Shown: positions 47,895 to 57,141, counted from the stretch's first letter. The stretch: 64,000 nt of DNA from Bacteroidales bacterium (GCA_016709025.1 JADJEQ010000012.1:172068-236067); one strand, 5' to 3'. Made by a program: numbers and translations. The notes: generated from the sequence alone by a model not told the origin.

Positions 47895-48755
47895 CTAAAA
47901 CACTGTTGAAAGAATGCTCGCCAGGCTCATTCTGAGCAATGAATTTTTAAGGGGTTCATATCCGGTAACGTTGGCAGCAATTTCATCTGCATGAAATTCC
48001 ATTTCTCTTGACAGCCCCATATAGCTCTTATTCACGACCTGATAGAGTTTTCTTAAAACCCATTTAATGCCTTCAATAATTTTAACAGCCAGCATAACAA
48101 ATATTGAAAAATAGCCGCTAACTGCAGCCCATTCCCGGATAAGTTTATCGTAAGCTTCATTGTCGAAAAGCATGTTAAAAATTACCTGGTTCACATTGTA
48201 AACATAGCTTCCGACTTTCATTGTTCTTTGCGAGAAGTGTCCGAATTCGTGTGCCAGTATTGCCTTAAGTTCAGTTTCAGTGATCGTATTCACCAGGCCC
48301 AATCCTATCTGAAGATTTTTCTTTATCGGGAAAAGCATACTCCAAAAACTTGAATCATAGAATACAGCAGCATTTACATCGGATGATAAGTAAACTTTCT
48401 TAGGAAAGCTGGTGTGTACTTCATTTACAATTTCCTCAATGAGTCTGAAAAGCCTGGGTTCGTCTGCTTTATTTATTTCAATTAAATGAGATCGATCAAT
48501 TATGTGCGATTTGAAAATGAATTTCAGCAGGAAAATAAGGATCAGAATACCAAAACTTGCCAAACCAATTCCTACGGCGATGGTAAAGATCCTCGGCATT
48601 GCGATGATCAACATTATTCCGCCATAAATACTCAATGCAGTGATGCAAATTGTCAATATCAGGATAACAATATAGGTCAGGGCGAAAAATGCGATTGAAA
48701 CGATTGCCTTTGTTGTTTGGGCTTTAAACTCAGGAGATGTTTTTATGTCGTTCAT
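47895..48755 (-). CDS. N-terminal fragment of M48-type (HtpX-like) membrane metallopeptidase
   Basis: Two or three transmembrane helices lie at about residues 16-52 and 54-84. A peptidase M48 domain follows, with zinc motif HEFGH (His169, Glu170, His173 in LKAILAHEFGHFS) and a third-ligand region LSREMEFHADEIAAN (Glu at ~248). The catalytic part faces the cytoplasm in HtpX relatives and degrades damaged membrane proteins. The frame ends in RMSLASILSTVF. Adding one base in the GCGAGC context at about 47918 restores RMSLAEHSFNSVLGFYDG and runs on into the next fragment, so this is one gene, either broken or mis-sequenced. Confidence 0.85.
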   Translation of the reverse strand: MNDIKTSPEFKAQTTKAIVSIAFFALTYIVILILTICITALSIYGGIMLIIAMPRIFTIAVGIGLASFGILILIFLLKFIFKSHIIDRSHLIEINKADEPRLFRLIEEIVNEVHTSFPKKVYLSSDVNAAVFYDSSFWSMLFPIKKNLQIGLGLVNTITETELKAILAHEFGHFSQRTMKVGSYVYNVNQVIFNMLFDNEAYDKLIREWAAVSGYFSIFVMLAVKIIEGIKWVLRKLYQVVNKSYMGLSREMEFHADEIAANVTGYEPLKNSLLRMSLASILSTVF

Positions 48756-49532
48756 TTTTATCTGTTTACTGTTTATAGTACGCTCACTTCGGTTATAAAG
48801 TTGAGCGGTTGTTGTAAAAGCCTGTATTTATCTCCAAACGCCAATCCTGCCATCGGCAAGTTTGTTGTTCAAAGTGTTGTAAATCATTATATTAATTGAT
48901 TGATAATGGTGTTTTGGTGTTAAAAAACTGGTTTTAAGAGTGGACTCTATATTTGTTGCTTAAACTCTACTTAAATGATTGTTATTTCCTGTTAATGGTT
49001 TGTCAATATTGTCAATGTAATACACTGTCAGATGATTTTATTTTACTTCTGTATCTCCGGCAAATCTCGTTAAAATATATTACAGATCAAAGCAGGAATA
49101 TTCCCAAAGGGATCGTCAGGAAAAGGAAATTGAACCATGGTCATAAAATTGTCCGGGATTATTTATAATCCTATCCCGGCCCTGTGTGAATTGCTGCAAT
49201 TTCCACATCAGCGATATCCTGAGTAAAATAATTTTACGCTGTACCCAAATTGCATAACTCAGGTTGAATTTAATTTGTCATATCATCATCCCTGGGCTGG
49301 AATAGCTTTATTGATAAAAATCATTGATTTACGGGCTGTTATTCTGACTGATTTATGCTGATGCTGAATGGATATGGTTGTTTGTAAAAATAATGTAAGT
49401 ATCATTAAATCAAACAAATGTAATCTTTAGATTTATTTTTTAGTGTATATTAGTACTATATTCTATGTGAATATTGCATTATAATCATAGAATAAATAAA
49501 GGTATATTCACTGTAATTTCCGACGGTTTTAA
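48756..49532. other. AT-rich intergenic region between divergent M48 and aquaporin genes
   Basis: About 780 bp with no supportable gene. It contains the divergent promoters; only the aquaporin-side promoter can be proposed with any support. Confidence 0.5.
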
Positions 49533-49566
49533 TTTGTGTTCCCCAAACATAAATTTATTATATTTG
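49533..49566 (+). promoter_or_regulatory. Bacteroidota-type promoter for the aquaporin gene
   Basis: TTTG at 49533-49536 and TATATTTG at 49559-49566 fit the -33 TTTG / -7 TAnnTTTG consensus. The spacer is 22 bp, a little longer than usual. The predicted transcript would have a short A-rich leader of roughly 30 nt before the ATG at 49604. Confidence 0.5.
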
Positions 49567-49603
49567 TTAACCACAAAATTATTTATACACAAAACCAAAA
49601 ATT

Positions 49604-50311
49604 ATGAAAAAGTATTTAGCTGAATTGATCGGAACCTTTAGCCTTGTATTATTTGGTTGCGGAGCGGCAGTTATTGCCGGAAGTAGTCAGGTAGGCCCCA
49701 GTGGGGTTGGCTTGCTTGGAATATCCATTGCTTTTGGTTTCGCAGTTGTAGCCATGGCTTATGCCATAGGTGGCATATCAGGGTGCCACATCAATCCTGC
49801 AGTAACAGTAGGTGTGCTGGTTGCAGGGCGCATGTCTTCGAAGGATGCTGTGGGTTATATTATTTCTCAGTTGATAGGCGCTACCCTGGGTGCAGGTGTG
49901 TTGTTCCTCATAGCAAGTGGTAAGCCCGGCTTTGTAATGCCCGAATGGGGACTGGGAGCCAATGGCTGGGGCGAAGGTTATTTAGGTGGCTATAATACAA
50001 CCAGTGCATTTATTGTGGAAGCTGTGTTTACCTTTCTCTTCCTCTTTGTGATACTGGCAGTTACTTCAAAATATGGTAACTCTACCATGGCCGGTCTGGC
50101 AATTGGCGTTACCCTTATGTTGATCCATCTGGTTGTAATTCCTGTAACCGGTACCTCTGTTAATCCGGCACGTAGTTTCGGGCCTGCTATTTTTTCAGGG
50201 GGTATGGCTCTTTCCCAACTATGGCTGTTTTTCGTAGCCCCTGTGGTGGGCGCCATTGTTGCAGCTGTAGTCTGGAAATATGGTTTTGAAACCGAAGATA
50301 AAAAAGCCTGA
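49604..50311 (+). CDS. aqpZ: MIP-family aquaporin (AqpZ-like)
   Basis: A 235-residue, six-helix major intrinsic protein with both half-helix motifs, HINPAVT (~62-68) and SVNPARS (~187-193). The N-terminus is MKKYLAELIGTFSLVLFGCG. The pore signature near the second NPA (GTSVNPARSFGPAIF) favours a water channel; glycerol facilitators usually have a larger loop and Asp after NPA-R. It sits in the inner membrane and equilibrates water. It is transcribed convergently with the GH3 gene, with palindromic repeats in between. The assignment to AqpZ rather than a generic MIP is by overall resemblance. Confidence 0.93.
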   Translation: MKKYLAELIGTFSLVLFGCGAAVIAGSSQVGPSGVGLLGISIAFGFAVVAMAYAIGGISGCHINPAVTVGVLVAGRMSSKDAVGYIISQLIGATLGAGVLFLIASGKPGFVMPEWGLGANGWGEGYLGGYNTTSAFIVEAVFTFLFLFVILAVTSKYGNSTMAGLAIGVTLMLIHLVVIPVTGTSVNPARSFGPAIFSGGMALSQLWLFFVAPVVGAIVAAVVWKYGFETEDKKA

Positions 50312-50339
50312 CACTACATTTCATCAATTCATCCGTAAT

Positions 50340-50485
50340 TATTTTTGATGTATCGGTCGGATGTCTGCCCGACGCAGGCGGAGAAACTGCCTGACTGAAA
50401 CTGGCAGGCAGGCCCACATGATTGAAAATTAATTACATACATGCCTGCCCTGACTGCTTAAAGCAGTCAGGCAGGCTGCCTGAGA
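50340..50485. repeat. Clustered GGCAGGC palindromes between convergent genes
   Basis: Several copies of CTGCCTG/CAGGCAG occur. They include a hairpin CCTGACTGCTT/AAGCAGTCAGG (about 50448-50471) and flanking TGCCCGACGCAGGC and GGCAGGCAGGC motifs. The layout resembles REP/BIME elements and may double as a bidirectional terminator. Confidence 0.6.
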
Positions 50486-50651
50486 AAGCAATCAGGAAGG
50501 CTGTGGCCAAACCCGTTTAGAAATAATTGGGATTCACAATCCGGATGCAAGGTTTTTGATGTTATTGCCGTTTCCTTATGTACCAGATTCTCCTTTTCAC
50601 CCTGTAATAGTTTTATTGTCAGGTATATAAATGTTTTTCAGGATGCCCTGA

Positions 50652-51761
50652 TTACAGGCTGATGCTTTCCTTCAGCAGGATATTGCGTGAGGAGTTTCCC
50701 ATCTGAATTTCATAGGATCCGGTATCGGTTTTCCACTGATGGGATTTTTCATCGAAATAGCCGAAAGCCTCATTTTCGAGAACCAGTTTTATGCCTGCCG
50801 ATTCACCGGGTTTCAGGTAGACTTTTTCAAAACCTTTGAGTTCCTTCACCGGCCTGTCAACCATAGGGTTAAGGGGGGCTACGTACAATTGAGCGACCTC
50901 GGCGCCGGCCATTTTACCTGTGTTGGTAATGGTACATTCTACCACAACCTGTCCGGATTTCTGAGTCAGTTTAAGATTGCTGAAGCTGAAGCCGGTGTAT
51001 GAAAGTCCATAACCAAACGGGTATACGGGCTCCAGGTTTTGTTTGTCAAAATAACGGTATCCAATGTAAATGCCTTCTGCGTAATTCACGCGAAGGTCTT
51101 TGCCGGGAAATTCACCCACGGCATGTGAAGGATATTCATTGTGCGTGTTGGCAAAGGTCATGGGCAGTTTTCCGCTTGGGTTGGTTTCCGCAAAGATGAT
51201 TTTAGCCAGGGCATTGCCACCTTCCATTCCCGGATACCATGCCTGAAGAATAGCCGGCACATGATCCATCCAGTTTTTCATTTCCACATTGCTTCCACCC
51301 ATTAAAACCACTGTTGTCTTAGGGTTAGCTTTTGCAATCCTGTTGATCAGTTCCTCCTGTCCATAAATCAGTTTAAGGTTGGTTTTGTCCTTTCCTTCCA
51401 TGTCGAAAGCCGTACCATCCCAAACGGTCTGATCGTAATTATGAATCCATCCACCGACAAAAATCACTGCATCGGCTTTCCCGGCGGCCAATACTGCTTC
51501 GTCGGCCAGTTTTCTGTCATACGAAAGGTCATTGGAGGGAATATAGCCTTCTGCAAATAAAACCTTTGTGTTTGGGCCTGCATATTTCTTTAATCCTTCG
51601 AGTGCTGTGATTTCATATAATGCTTTTACCTGTGAGCTGCCTCCGCCCAATGCCTGTTTGGATACAGCATTGTTGCCCACCACAAGGATTGTTTTAAATT
51701 GATTGGGTTTGAACGGAAGCAGGTTTTCATTTTTGAGCAGGACGATCCCTTCCTCAGCCAC
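50652..51761 (-). CDS. C-terminal fragment of GH3 beta-glycosidase (frameshifted)
   Basis: Contains the GH3 C-terminal alpha/beta domain (EEGIVLLKNENLLPF, VLVVGNNAVSKQALGGGSSQV, WYPGMEGGNALAKIIFAETNPSGKLPMTF) and the terminal fibronectin III-like domain (YPFGYGLSYTGFSFSNLKL, VKELKGFEKVYLKPGES). Its frame is open back to about 51800 (PGQFNTAEHQQTALKVAEEG). It belongs to the gene starting at 52801. The pieces between 51762 and 52015 are split by at least four one-base indels. Confidence 0.82.
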   Translation of the reverse strand: MAEEGIVLLKNENLLPFKPNQFKTILVVGNNAVSKQALGGGSSQVKALYEITALEGLKKYAGPNTKVLFAEGYIPSNDLSYDRKLADEAVLAAGKADAVIFVGGWIHNYDQTVWDGTAFDMEGKDKTNLKLIYGQEELINRIAKANPKTTVVLMGGSNVEMKNWMDHVPAILQAWYPGMEGGNALAKIIFAETNPSGKLPMTFANTHNEYPSHAVGEFPGKDLRVNYAEGIYIGYRYFDKQNLEPVYPFGYGLSYTGFSFSNLKLTQKSGQVVVECTITNTGKMAGAEVAQLYVAPLNPMVDRPVKELKGFEKVYLKPGESAGIKLVLENEAFGYFDEKSHQWKTDTGSYEIQMGNSSRNILLKESISL

Positions 51762-51976
51762 TTTCAGGGCAGTTTGCTGATGCTCAGCAGTATTGAATTG
51801 ACCAGGACTTTTGGTTACCTGACATGCTGGTCTTAAGCATTACCCGCAATATTCTTCTTATTTTTCATCCACCACTTTCTCGTCAACTTCTCCTCTTTTA
51901 CCATAGCCAGCGCGGAATCGGCAAAAGAAAGCATCGTAATCCGGATTTGGCAACTGCACTATATCGGTACCCATTT

Positions 51977-52801
51977 CTATGTCGGTTCCATAGAGCAGGG
52001 CTTCCTGGTATCTTTAACGGCTGACCAGTCGCTGATTACAATGCCATCAAACCCAAATTCCTGCTTCAACACCTGATTGATAAGGTACTGATGGTGAGTG
52101 CTGTACTGACCGTTTACTTTGTTGTATGAGCCCATAACCGCATTAACACCGGCTTTTTCAACACTGGCTTTGAATGCAGGCAGGTAGATTTCCCTGAGCG
52201 CGCGTTCGGAGACTATCACATCAACTTTTGTCCTTTCGGTTTCCTGATTGTTGGCAGCATAATGCTTTACACAAGCTGAAATACCCTGGTCCTGAACACC
52301 TTTAATATAACCTACTGCCATTTCGGAAGCCAGGTGCGGATCCTCACTCAGGTATTCAAAATTACGGCCGTTGAGCGGGGATCTGATGATATTGACTCCG
52401 GGACCCAGAATGATATCCTTGCCACGGGCTTTGGCTTCACTTCCCAGCACTGAACCGTACTGATAGCCAAGATTTTTATTCCATGTGGAAGCCAGGCAAA
52501 TACCCGTAGGAAGATAGGTTGCCATGTCTTTATCGGTTTTATCCGGGGTCCAGTCGCGGCCATGTTCCATTCGCACTCCGTGAGGCCCGTCAGACATCAC
52601 CAGTTCAGGAATGCCAAGTCTTTCAACTCCACCGGAAGTGAACGAAGAAGATGCGTGAATCATGTGGATCTTTTCCTCCAGCGTCATCAATTGAATCAGG
52701 GAATCTATTTTAGATTCATCGTTCACTTTTTCTGTGGAAATGTGTTTACTGCCGCAGGAAGCCATCATAATGAGAATGCTTAAAATTAACGTGTTTTTCA
52801 T
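51977..52801 (-). CDS. N-terminal fragment of GH3 beta-glycosidase lipoprotein (frameshifted)
   Basis: Lipoprotein signal MKNTLILSILIMMASCGSK, then the GH3 TIM-barrel: LMTLEEKIHMIHA, LGIPELVMSDGPHGVRME, GPGVNIIRSPLNGRNFEYLSEDP, KHYAANNQETER, NAVMGSYNKVNG, and FDGIVISDWSAV with the catalytic nucleophile Asp. GH3 enzymes of this layout hydrolyse beta-glucosides or related oligosaccharides, probably on the periplasmic side here. The frame fails at about 52012; adding a C there restores KDTQEALLYGTDIEMGTDIV, after which further slips occur. Repaired length would be about 716 residues, normal for the family. Confidence 0.85.
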   Translation of the reverse strand: MKNTLILSILIMMASCGSKHISTEKVNDESKIDSLIQLMTLEEKIHMIHASSSFTSGGVERLGIPELVMSDGPHGVRMEHGRDWTPDKTDKDMATYLPTGICLASTWNKNLGYQYGSVLGSEAKARGKDIILGPGVNIIRSPLNGRNFEYLSEDPHLASEMAVGYIKGVQDQGISACVKHYAANNQETERTKVDVIVSERALREIYLPAFKASVEKAGVNAVMGSYNKVNGQYSTHHQYLINQVLKQEFGFDGIVISDWSAVKDTRKPCSMEPT

Positions 52802-52995
52802 TCAGCTTATTTTTTTTAATTGAATTTCTTATCAAAACCGTGTTGTTTTGGCGGTTGTAAAGCGCTCAACCATTGTTGCCGGTGAATCAATTGAACCAGT
52901 AGAAAGGTATGATTCCAGAGGTTTGGCAAATTTATGTAAGTTTCACTCCGGTTTTCAGATTATCTCTGGTGCTTAACCCTGCATTTCTCTATTGA

Positions 52996-53036
52996 AAAAG
53001 AAGGATTGTCCCTAGCAAACAGGAACAACCCTTCTT
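52996..53036 (-). terminator. Terminator of the methyltransferase gene
   Basis: On the minus strand AAGAAGGGTTGTTCC and GGGACAATCCTTCTT form a long stem (two mismatches) with a ~9-nt loop, followed by TTTTTCAAT. It starts about 10 bp beyond the stop at 53047. Confidence 0.8.
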
Positions 53037-53046
53037 CAGCAATCAA

Positions 53047-53322
53047 CTATAGTTTCTTCCCGATATAGAATACATAGCCATAAAACTCTTTATACCTGGA
53101 ATACAACTGAGCTTCATGACGTTGGTTGGCGATGAGTTCTCCGGCAGTTTTATTGCCCGCATATTTCTTCAGGAAAATTTCCTGTGCTGCAACCTGTGGA
53201 CCATAGAAGTGTTCTGTCCAGCAGTTTTCCGGTAATACAAAAGTTGCAACCGGCGTGTAGCCTGCTTTCTGCATCTGGTCCACCTTGTTAGGAATGGTGT
53301 TGATCTCAGGATAAGCATCCAT
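53047..53322 (-). CDS. C-terminal fragment of SAM-dependent methyltransferase (frameshifted)
   Basis: Its frame is open back to about 53397, reading [31 protein letters not shown], the usual sequence after the RFLKKGGY element of this methyltransferase type. The rest (YTPVATFVLPENCWTEHFYGP, RYKEFYGYVFYIGKKL) is the conserved C-terminal cap. It belongs with 53352-53819; the A-run 53395-53399 (T on plus) is one base short. Confidence 0.8.
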   Translation of the reverse strand: MDAYPEINTIPNKVDQMQKAGYTPVATFVLPENCWTEHFYGPQVAAQEIFLKKYAGNKTAGELIANQRHEAQLYSRYKEFYGYVFYIGKKL

Positions 53323-53351
53323 CCAGAACCGTTCGATTTCGGCCGGCCGTT

Positions 53352-53819
53352 TTAAGGTAAACCACGATATCTCTGTAACGGCAATGTAGCCTCCTTTTTC
53401 AGGAATCTACTCCATTCGCTCAGGCCTCTTTTGAAGCCTATGTTGTAGATGGCTCCTTCCGACCAGATCAGGTCAAGTTCTTCGTTTTCAAACGGAAGGC
53501 TGTCCATCGAGCCAACGATGCCTTTTACCCTGTCGTTTATATTCAGATTACGAGCATTCTGGTTGAACAGATCGATAAATCCGGGAAACAGGTCAATGCC
53601 GGTAATAACTCCCGGTGTATGTTGTGCCAGCACCATTGTCTGACCACCTGTTCCGCAGCCAATGTCGGCTATACGGGATCCGGCGGTAAGATTTTCGATA
53701 AAACCCAGGGCTTTCAGTGTTACTTCAGCACTGCCGGGCCCCTGGCGCTCAATGCCGGAGAAATATTCACAGATTAAACTGAAGTCGAATTCGTGTATGG
53801 ATTGATTTTCGGTACTCAT
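53352..53819 (-). CDS. N-terminal fragment of class I SAM-dependent methyltransferase
   Basis: Start at 53819 ([20 protein letters not shown]). It has motif [18 protein letters not shown], acidic motif [44 protein letters not shown] and WSRFLKK, where a one-base deletion in the A-run breaks the frame. Joined, the protein is about 257 residues, normal for the family. Small-molecule or unknown substrate; cytoplasmic. It stands alone with its own terminator. Confidence 0.85.
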   Translation of the reverse strand: MSTENQSIHEFDFSLICEYFSGIERQGPGSAEVTLKALGFIENLTAGSRIADIGCGTGGQTMVLAQHTPGVITGIDLFPGFIDLFNQNARNLNINDRVKGIVGSMDSLPFENEELDLIWSEGAIYNIGFKRGLSEWSRFLKKEATLPLQRYRGLP

Positions 53820-53852
53820 GGTATTTAAATTTGTTTTGTTGAGCCGCAGCAA

Positions 53853-54217
53853 GGATTAAGGTAAATCCTTGTCGGGCATCAAACATAAAAAATGGAAATG
53901 AAAAATACTCCGGCAGGAATTTGCCTGAGTATAAGGAGAGGATAACCAGGGGCAGATTGCCGGAGGTTATTTACTTTACCAGATCCGAATTAAATTTAAA
54001 CATCCAGAGATTTTGATGGGGCAAAGGTAGAATTTTTTAATGTAATCGGTCAATACTTGATGAATATTTTTTTAATAATTGAATTGCAATGTTTTGAATA
54101 TCGGTAATCAGGCAGGTTTTTGCCCTGAACTACATTCTTTTGCTTGTTTACCAATAGAATTGATTGATATTGAATTAGGTATATCATTTAAATTTTCATC
54201 GTTCATCAATATGAGCA
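53853..54217. other. Intergenic region
   Basis: About 365 bp of AT-rich sequence containing the methyltransferase promoter and the end of the OMP gene. A short plus-strand frame at 54079-54261 has no support. Confidence 0.45.
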
Positions 54218-55177
54218 TCAAAACCCGAAGCCAATTCGAATTGCCGGATAAAACACTTTAAAATCGCCTGACAGGTAAAATTGTGGTGAAACCGAAATAT
54301 ATTTTCCGATTTCCCAGTTAAAACCAAATTTGTAGGTGTTTTTCTCAAAAAGTTCACCATTTTCAGCTGTCAGAAAACCGACCTCCAGTCCGAGCCAATT
54401 GGGATCATTCAAGTCATTCGATAAATTGTACCGATATCCGATATTAACAAATCCATTCAGATTAACTTTCGAATTCTCATCAAAGTCTGACAATTGATTG
54501 TACGACAAGTAATATTGATTTTTTAAAATCCCTTTTTTGCTGAAAAGAATTCCAATTTCTGCTGAAAGATCTATTACCGGTTGGTTTTTTATTAAGTTCA
54601 GCCCAACACCGCCTTTAAGATTAATGACATCCATCCGCCCGTTAACTTTATCGAATTGTTTATCATGAATAAGGGTCTCACCAACAAAGGAAAAGTTGTA
54701 AGATTTAGATAATCTGCCTTGAATATGGCTTATGGTATCTATTACTTCCTTTAGTCTGATTATCAGGGTATCAGAAATCAGACTTTCGGGTTCATTATAC
54801 TGAATATTCAGGAAGTATTTATTAGAATTTATATTACATTGCTTGCTATATTGGTAGCTGGATTGACTGCCATTTTCCCAGATTATTTTTTTGCCTGGTT
54901 CGGTCTGCTTAATTGAAACCAGTTTATCAGCCACATAATCAATCGTATAAGATTCTTTTTCAGGAACATCAAAGTTGTCTTTAAGTATCGATTGTAAGCT
55001 TTTCAGGTCTTTCTCTACATTTTCAGCCAGGTCAGCGTATTCATAAATCGTCAGACTAAGTTCCAGGTTATTGTCGATCCGAACATGTATTGAATCTAAT
55101 GTGTGTTTTTGGCCACTGGCAATGGTGCTGCTTGATAAAAGCAATACGAGCGCGTATATTTTTACTGATTTTTTCAT
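54218..55177 (-). CDS. Exported protein with C-terminal outer-membrane beta-barrel-like region (319 aa)
   Basis: Signal peptide (MKKSVKIYALVLLLSSSTIASG). Residues ~25-150 are a mixed soluble region. From about 155 on, alternating amphipathic strands (NFSFVGETLIH, LKGGVGLNLI, DLSAEIGILFS, LNGFVNIGYRYNL, GLEVGFLTAE, YKFGFNWEIG) end in RIGFGF with a terminal Phe, the outer-membrane barrel signature. I do not recognise a named family. It is the last gene of an apparent three-gene unit with the ECF sigma and regulator-like genes and may be the effector or target of that module. Confidence 0.7.
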   Translation of the reverse strand: MKKSVKIYALVLLLSSSTIASGQKHTLDSIHVRIDNNLELSLTIYEYADLAENVEKDLKSLQSILKDNFDVPEKESYTIDYVADKLVSIKQTEPGKKIIWENGSQSSYQYSKQCNINSNKYFLNIQYNEPESLISDTLIIRLKEVIDTISHIQGRLSKSYNFSFVGETLIHDKQFDKVNGRMDVINLKGGVGLNLIKNQPVIDLSAEIGILFSKKGILKNQYYLSYNQLSDFDENSKVNLNGFVNIGYRYNLSNDLNDPNWLGLEVGFLTAENGELFEKNTYKFGFNWEIGKYISVSPQFYLSGDFKVFYPAIRIGFGF

Positions 55178-55233
55178 TTCCTGAAATCTTTAATGATTGA
55201 AAAATGTGGTTTATTCAAATGCCAATGCTGACT

Positions 55234-55425
55234 TTAAAATTTTGAGGTAAGAGCCAACACTCCGTCACTTGTTTGGTTTCTGTTACCACCAAATTTGATC
55301 AGCTTATTGGTTCTTTTCTTCTTTTTCAATGATTCGTTTTTGACAATCAGAATTTCAGTTTCATTCTTTACTGCAATTTTTTGATAGATGGTGTCTGTGG
55401 AAGTGTTTTTATCAGTAGTAGCCAA
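55234..55425 (-). CDS. C-terminal fragment of putative anti-sigma factor (frameshifted)
   Basis: Reads on from the membrane-bound protein starting at 55886: with one extra A at 55444-55447 the sequence continues as FVEKEQAPELLATTDKNTS...DTIYQKIAVKNETEIL. Lys-rich, with no domain recognised, it ends LALTSKF. Confidence 0.6.
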   Translation of the reverse strand: MATTDKNTSTDTIYQKIAVKNETEILIVKNESLKKKKRTNKLIKFGGNRNQTSDGVLALTSKF

Positions 55426-55886
55426 TAATTCCGGAGCCTGTTCTTTTCCACAAAAACAATTTGATTGATAAAAACAGTATCTGTAGTTTGTTGAATCGTA
55501 ACAACGGGCTTGATTACAGCCGCTACATTTCTGATGTATGCTGTGTCCGATGAATTGACATTAGCAGATTTAACAGTTTCTTCAGCAATTGAAGAATCTT
55601 TGTAATTCATGGTAGCCTTATTTTTTAACGCACTGTTTAACGCAACAAGTATTTTTATTCTATTCCAGGCATTCATATTCAGAATCGAAACGACCGAGGT
55701 GCTTATGAAAAGCAAAATACATGCTGCAACCAACAAGCGGAAAAAATGGGATGTGTGTTTGTCGCTGCTCTGGAGTTGAACCTGATTCCAGATTCTTTCC
55801 TTAGCACTATTTGCTTTTGAATCGTAATAATTCTCCGATTCATTTATTGCCTTCTTCACAATGAAATCAATTTTATTCGTTTCCAT
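55368..55886 (-). CDS. N-terminal fragment of putative membrane-bound anti-sigma factor
   Basis: The N-terminal cytoplasmic part (METNKIDFIVKKAINESENYY, ERIWNQVQLQSS) is followed by one transmembrane helix (~48-68, FFRLLVAACILLFISTSVVSI) and an extracytoplasmic Thr/Val-rich region. The arrangement, plus a 14-bp overlap with the upstream ECF sigma gene, fits an anti-sigma factor, though no zinc-binding or other family motif is visible. The frame is lost in an A-run at 55444-55447. Repaired, it would be about 217 residues. Confidence 0.65.
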   Translation of the reverse strand: METNKIDFIVKKAINESENYYDSKANSAKERIWNQVQLQSSDKHTSHFFRLLVAACILLFISTSVVSILNMNAWNRIKILVALNSALKNKATMNYKDSSIAEETVKSANVNSSDTAYIRNVAAVIKPVVTIQQTTDTVFINQIVFVEKNRLRNYWLLLIKTLPQTPSIKKLQ

Positions 55887-56421
55887 TTTTCTTTGTTTTG
55901 TTAATGCTTTCGATGATGTTAGTCCTTGCTTTTCTCAGTTGAGATTTTGAAGTGCTTTCGGTAATATTGAGTAGTTCTGAAATTTCTTTGTGTGAATAAC
56001 CTTCTAGTGCGAAAAGATTAAAAACCATTCTGTAACCTGCGGGAAGCGCTTCGATTATGTTATAAACCTGCTCAATATCAATGTCGTACAGTTCGGAATC
56101 ACTCATCGTGGTCATTGCATATTCCGGAAATTCTTCTTCATCGAAATTGATTTTGTTTTTACCGTTAAGCTGCCTGATTGATTCATTTATCACAATGGTT
56201 TTAATCCATTTAACCAGGCTATTTTCACCGCGATACTCAAATCTTTGAATGCTGCTGAAGACTTTTGTGAACGAAATAATCAGTGCATCTTCAACATCGT
56301 GATGGTTGGATAAAATGCGCATGGAAAGATGGTACATTTGATTGTAGTGAGCATTAAACAGAATGCTTTGGGCAAGTTGATTGCCTGATTTACAATGTTT
56401 AATAACTTCCCTGATTTCCAA
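55873..56421 (-). CDS. ECF-type RNA polymerase sigma factor (182 aa)
   Basis: Region 2 (~20-85): LFNAHYNQMYHLSMRILSNHHDVEDALIISFTKVF, SLVKWIKTIVINESIRQL. Region 4 (~120-170): IEALPAGYRMVFNLFALEGYSHKEISELLNITESTSKSQLRKAR. This is a standard ECF sigma of the Bacteroidota type. It overlaps the next gene by 14 bp, indicating translational coupling with a likely anti-sigma factor. It redirects RNA polymerase to a small regulon, possibly including the downstream barrel gene. Confidence 0.93.
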   Translation of the reverse strand: MEIREVIKHCKSGNQLAQSILFNAHYNQMYHLSMRILSNHHDVEDALIISFTKVFSSIQRFEYRGENSLVKWIKTIVINESIRQLNGKNKINFDEEEFPEYAMTTMSDSELYDIDIEQVYNIIEALPAGYRMVFNLFALEGYSHKEISELLNITESTSKSQLRKARTNIIESINKTKKNGNE

Positions 56422-56823
56422 TTATGCTATTTTAAAAAGCCTGTTTACAAATAATAACCCTGATTGTTGGTTTGGAGTTGCCTGAACAAATAAATAAATT
56501 TATTTTTAATTGATTCAGTTTTAAATAAATATAATACCTGAGTTGACGATGTGATCGGGCGGGAAAAAGCTGAACCTACACAAAGCATATACTGTTTGAA
56601 TCGGGGAAGTTATTCCGGATGTTTATCTTATAGGAACAGGAAAAATAAAACATCGCCGAATAACATACAGAACGATAACAAAAATTAGGACGTTTAAGGA
56701 AAGATTGTATATTTATTGAGAATTTTGGAAGGGCGGAATAAACGCTTTTCAATAAGTCAGGCTGCTTCAGGTCATGCTAATTGCCCTACTTTTAATCAGT
56801 TGGAAATCAGGTAATACATCAGA
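56422..56823. other. Intergenic region between divergent ECF sigma and kinase genes
   Basis: About 400 bp, AT-rich, non-coding. It holds both promoters; no confident pair of elements could be fixed. Confidence 0.45.
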
Positions 56824-57141
56824 ATGGAACATTTAAACAAGGTAATCGGGAAGTATAAATTAACCCGTTTTATTGGCGAAGGCGGAATGGCCAGTGTGTA
56901 TGAAGGAACCCATGAAAGACTGGGGACGAAGGTTGCGGTGAAGATCCTGAATCCGGTTCTTACGGCAAACAAGGAAATCCGGCTGCGGTTTGAAAATGAA
57001 GCCAGATTTATGGCATCGCTCAATCATCCGAATATTACGAAGGTAATTGATTTTGACGAGCAACCGGAAATGCTGTCCATTGTTATGGAATTGCTGGAAG
57101 GACAGGATTTAAGCAGCCTGATAAAATCAGGGGGGCGTTAA
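56824..57141 (+). CDS. N-terminal fragment of Ser/Thr protein kinase (frameshifted)
   Basis: N-lobe of a Hanks-type kinase: glycine loop FIGEGGMASVYEGTHE, catalytic Lys in TKVAVKIL, the alphaC/hinge region RFENEARFMASLNHPNITKVIDF and MELLEGQDLSSLI. The frame ends at a run of six G (57130-57135). With five G it continues SGGVNPEQALPIFTQILDAFQYAHSKGIVHRDIKP into the next fragment. Confidence 0.85.
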   Translation: MEHLNKVIGKYKLTRFIGEGGMASVYEGTHERLGTKVAVKILNPVLTANKEIRLRFENEARFMASLNHPNITKVIDFDEQPEMLSIVMELLEGQDLSSLIKSGGR

